From Rhabditoides inermis (taxonomy: Eukaryota > Nematoda > Chromadorea > Rhabditida > Rhabditidae): 64,000 nt of DNA. The notes under the pieces are model-generated. The model was not told where the DNA came from. It worked only from the letters and a program-made list of their open reading frames with translations, and did not search any database. Within the stretch, counting starts at the first letter, position 1. Each line of letters begins with the position of its first letter. Positions 32,941-44,700 of this stretch are shown piece after piece. Location: positions 242,501-306,500 of the forward strand of contig CAWZYM010000238.1 in the NCBI GenBank assembly GCA_963966185.1. Reading direction: 5' to 3'. Made by a program: the position numbers and the translations under genes.

Positions 32941-33008
32941 GGATGGTCTTCTGGTCTGTGGCGCGCGCGCAGATCTCACGGTCGCCGGTTCGATTCCTGT
33001 CGGCGGCA
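32941..33008 (+). repeat. tRNA-like module 5
   Basis: GGATGGTCTTCTGGTC as A-box-like region and GGTTCGATTCC as B box, immediately before the right inverted arm. Unlike modules 1-3 in sequence. Confidence 0.5.
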
Positions 33009-33398
33009 AATGTTTTGCCAGTAACATTTGTTCATGCCATACGGGACGCGACAAATCAGCTGACCTGGTTTGTCGCGTGAGCCACGACAAACCCGCCGGC
33101 CGAGTTTGTCTCATCAGGCACGACAAACTCGGCTGGCCAGGTTTGTCGTGGGTCGTACGTCCCAACAATTGTGACTGTCCTATATATACACGACAATGTA
33201 GTGGGTTTTCTATGACCACGTAGTTTTTATCTTAGCCCTGAACAATTTGAGCGCATTTTAAATACGTACCAGAAAGCACGAAAAAGGTATTTTTAGACGC
33301 CATATATCTATTTTCTAATAAATGGTTATGTAGAAGTGAGTATGATTACGTGAGAGTCTTCGGGATGAAGTAGACTGGGGTTTCTGGCTGTGCGGTAT

Positions 33399-33732
33399 CT
33401 ACACTTCTACCAAAATTTGCATCTTTTTGTGACCTCTTACGCCCGCTATCAAATAAATTCCTCTAATCGACGCCACTTTATTGCCCCGCGACGAGAGAGT
33501 GTGGCGAGGTGAGAGTGCGCCAGCTGCCAGTCTGTCTGATGTCAGAGAAAAAGACAGTCAATTGTGCAAATGAGCGAGAACATCACCACGCACTACGAAA
33601 CAGCTCACCACACTCCAACAAACTGTGCAAATTTTATTTTCTGAGCACATACAATAAAACATTACTATATGCACTCACGTCATTCTATATTCATTCAGGG
33701 AAGTGAGGCGAGGCGAATTACTATGTAACCTC
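33399..33732 (+). repeat. Satellite-leading module A, copy 1
   Basis: About 334 bp, starting CTACACTTCTACCAAAATTTG and ending GTGAGGCGAGGCGAA.TACTATGT. It is followed by a CT tract and then the 110-bp array. Near-identical to 35226-35564. 33303-33398 before it is unique-looking. Confidence 0.9.
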
Positions 33733-33754
33733 CTTTTTTCATCAAATTTCTTTT

Positions 33755-33881
33755 CTCATCTCTCTTTCTCTCTTTCTCCTTTTCTCTTCCTCTCTCCCTC
33801 TCTTGCTCTATCTCTCTCTCTCTTTCTCTCTGTCTCTCTCTCTCTCTCTTTCGTCTTTCTCTCTCTCTCGCTCTCTCTTTC

Positions 33882-33920
<39 letters not shown>
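33755..33920. repeat. (CT)n-rich tract after module A
   Basis: An imperfect CT tract with TTTCGTC interruptions. The same kind of tract follows module A copy 2 (35580-35662). 33921-34104 is AT-rich and holds a diverged lead-in of the 110-bp unit. Confidence 0.9.
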
Positions 33921-33923
<3 letters not shown>

Positions 33924-34104
33924 TGATTTTATAATAAAAGACCAGTGATAACTATAAATTATATTTGTATCTCTAATAAATAAAAAAAATTGTCAAACCA
34001 GCTTCTGATAGGCTTTACCGCGGAGTGTGCCGGAGCGCCCTCTATGTGCATACGAGAGAGTGAAAGATCAGAGAGTAGGAAAGAATGCATATCAGTATCA
34101 GTGT

Positions 34105-35085
34105 TCAATATATTGTTATAATTACTGATCTACTGATAGAATTTGACCGCTGAGGCGCGCGGAGCGGCTGTCTGTGATCAAAGGCGAGAGTAGATGTTTT
34201 ATAATATTAAATCCGTGATAACTAATCATTGTCAACCAGCTACTGATAAAATTTGTTCGCTGAGGCGCGCGGAGCGGCTGTCTGTGATCAAAGGCGAGAG
34301 TAGATGTTTTATAATATTAGATCCGTGATAACTAATCATTGTCAACCATCTACTGATAGAAATTGACCGCTGAGGCGCGCGGAGCGGCTTTCTGTGATCA
34401 AAGGCGAGAGTAGATATTTTATAATATTAGATCCGTGATAACTGATCATTGTCAACCAGCTACTGATAGAATTTGACCGCTGAGGCGCGCGGAGCGGCTT
34501 TCTGTGATCAAAGGCGAGAGTAGAGATTTTATAACATTAATTCCGTGATAACTAATCATTGTCAACCAGCTACTGATAGAGTTTGACCGCTGAGGCGCGC
34601 GGAGCGGCTGTCTGTGATCAAAGGCGAGAGTAGATATTTTATAATATTAGATCCGTGATAACTGATCATTGTCAACCAGCTACTGATAGAATTTGACCGC
34701 TGAGGCGCGCGGAGCGGCTGTCTGTGATCAAAGGCGAGAGTAGAGATTTTATAATATTAGATCCGTGATAACTAATCATTGTCAACCAGCTACTGATAGA
34801 ATTTGACCGCTGAGGCGCGCGGAGCGGCTGTCTGTGATCAAAGGCGAGAGTAGAGGTTTTATAATATTAGATCCTTGATAACTAATCATTGTCAACCAGC
34901 TACTGATAGAGTTTGACCGCTGAGGCGCGCGGAGCGGCTGTCTATGATCATAGGCGAGAGTAGAGATTTTATAATATCAGATGCGTGATAACTAATCATT
35001 GTCAACCAGTTACTGATAGAAGTTGACCGCTGAGGCGCGCGAAACGGCTGTCTGTGATCAAAGGCGAGAGTAGAGATCGTAATCT
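34105..35085. repeat. 110-bp satellite, nine copies
   Basis: TGAGGCGCGCGGAGCGGC recurs at exactly 110-bp steps (34151, 34261, 34371, 34481, 34591, 34701, 34811, 34921, 35031). Units differ at a few positions; the last copy is most diverged. No coding capacity. 35086-35225 is unique-looking spacer. Confidence 0.97.
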
Positions 35086-35225
35086 TTTTATAACTCCTCC
35101 TGGTTTCTTTTCACGAAGTGATTTAATCGAGGTGAGGCGACACCAAACAGTTGTCGCGGGCTGATCAAGAAAACTAAGCAACCGTGTCAGATCTCCCTTT
35201 ACTACAACATACAAATAGGTGGCCA

Positions 35226-35564
35226 CTACACTTCTACCAAAATTTGCATCTTTTTGTGACCTCTGACGCCCGCTATCAATTAAATTCCTCTAATCGACGC
35301 CACTTTATTGCCCCGCGACGAGAGAGTGTGGCGAGGTGAGAGTGCGCCAGCTGCCAGTCTGTCTGATGTCAGAGAAAAAGACAGTCAATTGTGCAAATGA
35401 GCGAGAACATCACCACGCACTACGAAACAGCTCACTACACTCCAACAAACTGCGCGATTACTATATTCTGAGTAAATACAATAAAACATTACTATATGCA
35501 CTCACGTCATTCTATATTCAATCAGGGAAGTGAGGCGAGGCGAAATACTATGTAAATGTAACCT
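35226..35564 (+). repeat. Satellite-leading module A, copy 2
   Basis: Same sequence as 33399-33732 with a few substitutions and small indels (for example TGCGCGATTACTATATTCTG in place of TGTGCAAATTTTATTTTCTG). Followed by a CT tract and the 50-bp array. Confidence 0.9.
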
Positions 35565-35627
35565 TCTTTTCTCATCCCTCTTTTTTCGTCTCTCTCTCTT
35601 TCTCTCTCTTTTGTCTTGCTCTTTTTC

Positions 35628-35666
<39 letters not shown>

Positions 35667-36090
35667 TCTAGCAGCTCAGCGAGTACAGCGACGAACTCTT
35701 TCACTCTCGTTGAACTCCCGACAACTCAGCGAGTCCAGCGACGCATACCGCCACTCTCGTTGATCTCTCGGTAGCTCAGCGAGTCAAGCGACGCACACCT
35801 CCACTCTCGTTGATATTTCGGTAGTACAGCGAGTCCAGCGACGCACTCCTCCACTCTCGTTGAACTCCCCATAACTCAGCGAGTCCAACGACGCACACCT
35901 CCACTCTCGTTGATCGGCCGTCAGCTCAGCGAGTTCAGCGACGCACTTCTCCACTCTCGCAGATCTGCCGTCAGCTCAGCGAATACAGCGACGCACTCCT
36001 TCACAGTTGTTGACCTCCCGATAACTCAGCGAGTTCAGCGACGCACACCTCCACTCTCGCAGATCTGCCGTCAGCTCAGCGAGTACAACG

Positions 36091-39000
36091 ACGCACTTCT
36101 CTACTCACGTTGATCTCTCGGTAGCTCAGCGAGTCAAGCGACGCACTCCTCTACTCTCGTTGATCTCTCGGTAACTCAGCGAGTCCAGCGACGCACTCCT
36201 CCACTCTCGCAGATCTTCTGTCAGCTCAGCGAGTCCAACGACGCACACCTTCACTCTCGTTGATATTTCGGTAGTACAGCGAGTCCAGCGACGCACTCCT
36301 CCACTCTCGTTGAACTCCCCATAACTCAGCGAGTCCAACGACGCACACCTCCACTCTCGTTGATCGGCCGTCAGCTCAGCGAGTTCAGCGACGCACTTCT
36401 CCACTCTCGCAGATCTGCCGTCAGCTCAGCGAGTACAGCAACGCACTCCTTCACAGTTGTTGACCTCCCGATAACTCAGCGAGTTCAGCGACGCAGTTCT
36501 CCACTCTCGCAGACATGCCAGCAGCTCAGCAAGTACAGCGACGCACTCCTTCACTCTCGTTGAACTCCCGATAACTCAGCGAGTCCAGCGACGCACACCT
36601 CCACTCTCGCAGATCTGCCGTCAGCTCAGCGAGTACAACGACGCACTTCTCTACTCACGTTGATCTCTCGGTAGCTCAGCGAGTCAAGCGACGCACTCCT
36701 CTACTCTCGTTGATCTCTCGGTAACTCAGCGAGTCCAGCGACGCACTCCTCCACTCTCGCAGATCTTCTGTCAGCTCAGCGAGTCCAACGACGCACACCT
36801 TCGTTCTCGCAGCAGATCTGCCGTCAGCTCAGCGAGTCCAGCGACGCACACCTCCACTCTCGATGATCTCTCGGTAGCTCAGCGAGTCAAGCGAAGCACA
36901 CCTCCACTCTCGTTGATATTTCGGTAGTACAGCGAGTCCAGCGACGCACTCCTCCACTCTCGTTGAACTCTCCATAACTCAGCGAGTCCAACGACGCACA
37001 CCTCCACTCTCGTTGATCGGCCGTCAGCTCAGCGAGTTCAGCGACGCACTTCTCCACTCTCGCAGATCTGCCGTCAGCTCAGCGAGTACAGCGATGCACT
37101 CCTTCACAGTTGTTGACCTCCCGATAACTCAGCGAGTTCAGCGACGCAGTTCTCCACTCTCGCAGATATGCCAGAAGCTCAGCAAGTACAGCGACGCACT
37201 CCTTCACTCTCGTTGAACTCCCGATAACTCAGCGAGTCCAGCGACGCACACCTTCACTCTCGCAGTTCTGCCGTCAGCTCAGCGAGTACAACGTCGCACT
37301 TCTCTACTCACGTTGATCTCTCGGTAGCTCAGCGAGTCAAGCGACGCACTCCTCTACTCTCGTTGATCTCTCGGTAACTCAGCGAGTCCAGCGACGCACT
37401 CCTCCACTCTCGCAGATCTTCTGTCAGCTCAGCGAGTCCAACGACGCACACCTTCGTTCTCGCTGCAGATCTGCCGTCAGCTCAGCGAGTCCAGCGACGC
37501 ACACCTCCACTCTCGATGATCTCTCGGTAGCTCAGCGAGTCAAGCGAAGCACACCTCCACTCTCGTTGATCTTTCGGTAGTACAGCGAGTCCAGCGACGC
37601 ACTCCTCCACTCTCGTTGAACTCCCCATAACTCAGCGAGTCCAACGACGCACACCTCCACTCTCGTTGATCGGCCGTCAGCTCAGCGAATTCAGCGACGC
37701 ACTTCTCCACTCTCGCAGAGCTGCCGTCAGATCAGCGAATACAGCGACGCACGCCTCCACAGTTGTTGACCTCCCGATAACTCAGCGAGTTCAGCGACGC
37801 AGTTCTCCACTCTCGCAGATATGCCAGCAGCTCAGCAAGTACAGCGACGCACTCCTTCACTCTCGTTGAACTCCCGATAACTCAGCGAGTCCAGCGACGC
37901 ACACCTCCACTCTCGCAGATCTGCCGTCAGCTCAGCGAGTACAACGTCGCACTTCTCTACTCACGTTGATCTCTCGGTAGCTCAGCGAGTCAAGCGACGC
38001 ACTCCTCCACTCTCGTTGATCTTTCGGTAGTACAGCGAGTCCAGCGACGCACTCCTCCACTCTCGTTGAACTCCCCATAACTCAGCGAGTCCAACGACGC
38101 ACACCTCCACTCTCGTTGATCGGCCGTCAGCTCAGCGAGTTCAGCGACGCACTTCTCCACTCTCGCAGATCTGCCGTCAGCTCAGCGAATACAGCGACGC
38201 ACTCCTCCACAGTTGTTGACCTCCCGATAACTCAGCGAGTTCAGCGACGCAGTTCTCCACTCTCGCAGATATGCCAGCAGCTCAGCAAGTACAGCAACGC
38301 ACTCCTTCACTCTCGTTGAACTCCCGACAACTCAGCGAGTCCAGCGACGCATACCGCCAATCTCGTTGATCTCTCGGTAGCTCAGCGAGTCAAGCGACGC
38401 ACACCTCCACTCTCGTTGATCTCTCGGTAGCTCAGCGAGTCAAGCGACGCACTCCTCTACTCTCGTTGATCTCTCGGTAACTCAGCGAGTCCAGCGACGC
38501 ACACCTCCACTCTCGCAGATCTGCCGTCAGCTCAGCGAGTACAACGACGCACTTCTCTACTCACGTTGATCTCTCGGTAGTCTCCTCTACTCTCGTTGAT
38601 CTCTCGGTAACTCAGCGAGTCCAGCGACGCACTCCTCCACTCTCGCAGATCTTCTGTCAGCTCAGCAATTCCAACGACGCACACCTTCGTTCTCGCAGCA
38701 GATCTGCCGTCAGCTCAGCGAGTCCAGCTACGCACACCTCCACTCTCGATGATCTCTCGGTAGCTCAGCGAGTCAAGCGAAGCACACCTCCACTCTCGTT
38801 GATATTTCGGTAGTACAGCGAGTCCAGCGACGCACTCCTCCACTCTCGTTGAACTCCCCATAACTCAGCGAGTCCAACGACGCACACCTCCACTCTCGTT
38901 GATCGGCCGTCAGCTCAGCGAATTCAGCGACGCACTTCTCTACTCACGTTGATCTCTCGGTAGCTCAGCGAGTCAAGCGACGCACTCCTCTACTCTCGTT

Positions 39001-41768
39001 GATCTCTCGGTAACTCAGCGAGTCCAGCGACGCACTCCTCCACTCTCGCAGATCTTCTGTCAGCTCAGCGAGTCCAACGACGCACACCTTCACTCTCGTT
39101 GATATTTCGGTAGTACAGCGAGTCCAGCGACGCACTCCTCCACTCTCGTTGAACTCCCCATAACTCAGCGAGTCCAACGACGCACACCTCCACTCTCGTT
39201 GATCGGCCGTCAGCTCAGCGAGTTCAGCGACGCACTTCTCCACTCTCGCAGATCTGCCGTCAGCTCAGCGAGTACAGCGACGCACTCCTTCACAGTTGTT
39301 GACCTCCCGATAACTCAGCGAGTTCAGCGACGCAGTTCTCCACTCTCGCAGACATGCCAGCAGCTCAGCAAGTACAGCGACGCACTCCTTCACTCTCGTT
39401 GAACTCCCGATAACTCAGCGAGTCCAGCGACGCACACCTCCTTTCTCGCAGATCTGCCGTCAGCTCAGCGAGTACAACGACGCACTTCTCTACTCACGTT
39501 GATCTCTCGGTAGCTCAGCGAGTCAAGCGACGCACTCCTCTACTCTCGTTGATCTCTCGGTAACTCAGCGAGTCCAGCGACGCACTCCTCCACTCTCGCA
39601 GATCTTCTGTCAGCTCAGCGAGTCCAACGACGCACACCTTCGTTCTCGCAGCAGATCTGCCGTCAGCTCAGCGAGTCCAGCGACGCACACCTCCACTCTC
39701 GATGATCTCTCGGTAGCTCAGCGAGTCAAGCGAAGCACACCTCCACTCTCGTTGATATTTCGGTAGTACAGCGAGTCCAGCGACGCACTCCTCCACTCTC
39801 GTTGAACTCCCCATAACTCAGCGAGTCCAACGACGCACACCTCCACTCTCGTTGATCGGCCGTCAGCTCAGCGAGTTCAGCGACGCACTTCTCCACTCTC
39901 GCAGATCTGCCGTCAGCTCAGCGAGTACAGCGATGCACTCCTTCACAGTTGTTGACCTCCCGATAACTCAGCGAGTTCAGCGACGCAGTTCTCCACTCTC
40001 GCAGATATGCCAGAAGCTCAGCAAGTACAGCGACGCACTCCTTCACTCTCGTTGAACTCCCGATAACTCAGCGAGTCCAGCGACGCACACCTTCACTCTC
40101 GCAGTTCTGCCGTCAGCTCAGCGAGTACAACGTCGCACTTCTCTACTCACGTTGATCTCTCGGTAGCTCAGCGAGTCAAGCGACGCACTTTTCTACTCTC
40201 GTTGATCTCTCGGTAACTCAGCGAGTCCAGCGACGCACTCCTCCACTCTCGCAGATCTTCTGTCAGCTCAGCGAGTCCAACGACGCACACCTTCGTTCTC
40301 GCTGCAGATCTGCCGTCAGCTCAGCGAGTCCAGCGACGCACACCTCCACTCTCGATGATCTCTCGGTAGCTCAGCGAGTCAAGCGAAGCACACCTCCACT
40401 CTCGTTGATCTTTCGGTAGTACAGCGAGTCCAGCGACGCACTCCTCCACTCTCGTTGAACTCCCCATAACTCAGCGAGTCCAACGACGCACACCTCCACT
40501 CTCGTTGATCGGCCGTCAGCTCAGCGAATTCAGCGACGCACTTCTCCACTCTCGCAGAGCTGCCGTCAGATCAGCGAATACAGCGACGCACGCCTCCACA
40601 GTTGTTGACCTCCCGATAACTCAGCGAGTTCAGCGACGCAGTTCTCCACTCTCGCAGATATGCCAGCAGCTCAGCAAGTACAGCGACGCACTCCTTCACT
40701 CTCGTTGAACTCCCGATAACTCAGCGAGTCCAGCGACGCACACCTCCACTCTCGCAGATCTGCCGTCAGCTCAGCGAGTACAACGTCGCACTTCTCTACT
40801 CACGTTGATCTCTCGGTAGCTCAGCGAGTCAAGCGACGCACTCCTCCACTCTCGTTGATCTTTCGGTAGTACAGCGAGTCCAGCGACGCACTCCTCCACT
40901 CTCGTTGAACTCCCCATAACTCAGCGAGTCCAACGACGCACACCTCCACTCTCGTTGATCGGCCGTCAGCTCAGCGAGTTCAGCGACGCACTTCTCCACT
41001 CTCGCAGATCTGCCGTCAGCTCAGCGAATACAGCGACGCACTCCTCCACAGTTGTTGACCTCCCGATAACTCAGCGAGTTCAGCGACGCAGTTCTCCACT
41101 CTCGCAGATATGCCAGCAGCTCAGCAAGTACAGCAACGCACTCCTTCACTCTCGTTGAACTCCCGACAACTCAGCGAGTCCAGCGACGCATACCGCCAAT
41201 CTCGTTGATCTCTCGGTAGCTCAGCGAGTCAAGCGACGCACACCTCCACTCTCGTTGATCTCTCGGTAGCTCAGCGAGTCAAGCGACGCACTCCTCTACT
41301 CTCGTTGATCTCTCGGTACCTCAGCGAGTCCAGCGACGCACACCTCCACTCTCGCAGATCTGCCGTCAGCTCAGCGAGTACAACGACGCACTTCTCTACT
41401 CACGTTGATCTCTCGGTAGTCTCCTCTACTCTCGTTGATCTCTCGGTAACTCAGCGAGTCCAGCGACGCACTCCTCCACTCTCGCAGATCTTCTGTCAGC
41501 TCAGCGATTCCAACGACGCACACCTTCGTTCTCGCAGCAGATCTGCCGTCAGCTCAGCGAGTCCAGCTACGCACACCTCCACTGTCGATGATCTCTCGGT
41601 AGCTCAGCGAGTCAAGCGAAGCACACCTCCACTCTCGTTGATATTTCGGTAGTACAGCGAGTCCAGCGACGCACTCCTCCACTCTCGTTGAACTCCCCAT
41701 AACTCAGCGAGTCCAACGACGCACACCTCCACTCTCGTTGATCGGCCGTCAGCTCAGCGAATTCAGCG
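36091..41768. repeat. Head-to-tail duplication of 2839 bp inside the 50-bp array
   Basis: 36091-38929 and 38930-41768 match at constant offset 2839 with only scattered differences (for example CACTCC against CACTTT near 40187). The junction at 38930 joins two monomers at the ACGCACTTCTC word. Confidence 0.85.
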
Positions 41769-44700
41769 ACGCACTTCTCCACTCTCGCAGAGCTACCGTC
41801 AGATCAGCGAATACAGCAACGCACTCCTCCACAGTTGTTGACCTCCCGATAACTCAGCGAGTTCAGCGACGCAGTTCTCCACTCTCGCAGATATGCCAGC
41901 AGCTCAGCAAGTACAGCGACGAACTCCTTCACTCTCGTTGAACTCCCGATAACTCAGCGAGTCCAGCGACGCACACCTCCACTCTCGCAGATCTGCCGTC
42001 AGCTCAGCGAGTACAACGTCGCACTTCTCTACTCACGTTGATCTCTCGGTAGCTCAGCGAGTCAAGCGACGCACTCCTCCACTCTCGTTGATCTTTCGGT
42101 AGTACAGCGAGTCCAGCGACGCACTCCTCCACTCTCGTTGAACTCCCCATAACTCAGCGAGTCCAACGACGCACACCTCCACTCTCGTTGATCGGCCGTC
42201 AGCTCAGCGAGTTCAGCGACGCACTTCTCCACTCTCGCAGATCTGCCGTCAGCTCAGCGAATACAGCGACGCACTCCTCCACAGTTGTTGACCTCCCGAT
42301 AACTCAGCGAGTTCAGCGACGCAGTTCTCCACTCTCGCAGATATGCCAGCAGCTCAGCAAGTACAGCAACGCACTCCTTCACTCTCGTTGAACTCCCGAC
42401 AACTCAGCGAGTCCAGCGACGCATACCGCCACTCTCGTTGATCTCTCGGTAGCTCAGCGAGTCAAGCGACGCACACCTCCACTCTCGTTGATCTCTCGGT
42501 AGCTCAGCGAGTCAAGCGACGCACTCCTCTACTCTCGTTGATCTCTCGGTAACTCAGCGAGTCCAGCGACGCACACCTCCACTCTCGCAGATCTGAAGTC
42601 AGCTCAGCGAGTACAACGACGCACTTCTCTACTCACGTTGATCTCTCGGTAGTCTCCTCTACTCTCGTTGATCTCTCGGTAACTCAGCGAGTCCAGCGAC
42701 GCACTCCTCCACTCTCGCAGATCTTCTGTCAGCTCAGCGAGTCCAACGACGCACACCTCCACTCTCGATGATCTCTCGGTAGCTCAGCGAGTCAAGCGAA
42801 GCACACCTCCACTCTCGTTGATCTTTCGGTAGTACAGCGAGTCCAGCGACGCTTTCCTCCACTCTCGTTGAACTCCCCATAACTCAGCGAGTTCAGCGAC
42901 GCAGTTCTCCACTCTCGCAGATATGCCAGCAGCTCAGCAAGTACAGCGACGCACTCCTTCACTCCCATAACTCAGCGAGTTCAGCGACGCAGTTCTCCAC
43001 TCTCGCAGATATGCCAGCAGCTCAGCAAGTACAGCGACGCACTCCTTCACTCTCGTTGAACTCCCGATAACTCAGCGAGTCCAGCGACGCACACCTTCAC
43101 TCTCGCAGTTCTGCCGTCAGCTCAGCGAGTACAACGTCGCACTTCTCTACTCACGTTGATCTCTCGGTAGCTCAGCGAGTCAAGCGACGCACTCCTCTAC
43201 TCTCGTTGATCTCTCGGTAACTCAGCGAGTCCAGCGACGCACTCCTCCACTCTCGCAGATCTTCTGTCAGCTCAGCGAGTCCAACGACGCACACCTTCGT
43301 TCTCGCAGCAGATCTGCCGTCAGCTCAGCGAGTCCAGCGACGCACACCTCCACTCTCGATGATCTCTCGGTAGCTCAGCGAGTCAAGCGAAGCACACCTT
43401 CACTCTCGTTGATCTTTCGGTAGTACAGCGAGTCCAGCGACGCACTCCTCCACTCTCGTTGAACTCCCCATAACTCAGCGAGTCCAACGACGCACACCTC
43501 CACTCTCGTTGATCGGCCGTCAGCTCAGCGAGTTCAGCGACGCACTTCTCCACTCTCGCAGATCTGCCGTCAGATCAGCGAATACAGCGACGCACTCCTC
43601 CACAGTTGTTGACCTCCCGATAACTCAGCGAGTCCAGCGACGCACACCTCCACTCTCGCAGATCTGCCGTCAGCTCAGCGAGTACAACGACGCACTTCTC
43701 TACTCACGTTGATCTCTCGGTAGCTCAGCGAGTCAAGCGACGCACTCCTCTACTCTCGTTGATCTCTCGGTAACTCAGCGAGTCCAGCGACGCACTCCTC
43801 CACTCTCGCAGATCTTCTGTCAGCTCAGCGAGTCCAACGACGCACACCTTCGTTCTCGCAGCAGATCTGCCGTCAGCTCAGCGAGTCCAGCGACGCACAC
43901 CTCCACTCTCGATGATCTCTCGGTAGCTCAGCGAGTCAAGCGAAGCACACCTTCACTCTCGTTGATCGGCCGTCAGCTCAGCGAGTTCAGCGACGCACTT
44001 CTCCACTCTCGCAGATCTGCCGTCAGCTCAGCGAATACAGCGACGCACTCCTTCACAGTTGTTGACCTCCCGATAACTCAGCGAGTTCAGCGACGCAGTT
44101 CTCCACTCTCGCAGATATGCCAGCAGCTCAGCAAGTACAGCGACGCACTCCTTCACTCTCGTTGAACTCCCGATAACTCAGCGAGTCCAGCGACGCACAC
44201 CTCCACTCTCGCAGATCTGCCGTCAGCTCAGCGAGTACAACGACGCACTTCTCTACTCACGTTGATCTCTCGGTAGCTCAGCGAGTCAAGCGACGCACTC
44301 CTCTACTCTCGTTGATCTCTCGGTAACTCAGCGAGTCCAGCGACGCACTCCTCCACTCTCGCAGATCTTCTGTCAGCTCAGCGAGTCCAACGACGCACAC
44401 CTTCACTCTCGTTGATATTTCGGTAGTACAGCGAGTCCAGCGACGCACTCCTCCACTCTCGTTGAACTCCCCATAACTCAGCGAGTCCAACGACGCACAC
44501 CTCCACTCTCGTTGATCGGCCGTCAGCTCAGCGAGTTCAGCGACGCACTTCTCCACTCTCGCAGATCTGCCGTCAGCTCAGCGAGTACAGCGACGCACTC
44601 CTTCACAGTTGTTGACCTCCCGATAACTCAGCGAGTTCAGCGACGCAGTTCTCCACTCTCGCAGACATGCCAGCAGCTCAGCAAGTACAGCGACGCACTC

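Larger units (their letters stand above)
31361..33232. mobile_element. 1.87-kb element with ~200-bp terminal inverted repeats, TA target
   Basis: The left arm 31361-31563 (starts AGATAAAAACTACGTGG) and right arm 33027-33232 (ends CCACGTAGTTTTTATCT) are near-perfect reverse complements, with TA at each border. The arms contain nested small palindromes built on CACGACAAAC/GTTTGTCGTG. R1 copy b supplies the unoccupied site. The interior has no transposase but five tRNA-like modules and, at 31610-31680 and 32220-32395, opposed blocks of GCATTTTGG/GGCGTTTTG words. A CT tract is at 32802-32840. Non-autonomous DNA transposon or foldback-type element. Confidence 0.8.
29080..33302 (-). mobile_element. 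R1 repeat, copy c, split by two insertions
   Basis: On the reverse strand the R1 order runs 33302-33235, then 31358-31033, then 29145 to about 29080. The joins are at precise points of the R1 sequence known from copy b. The tRNA-like module is at 31107-31179 (reverse strand; B box complement GGACTCGAACC at 31117-31127). The gaps are the two elements described separately. Confidence 0.78.
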
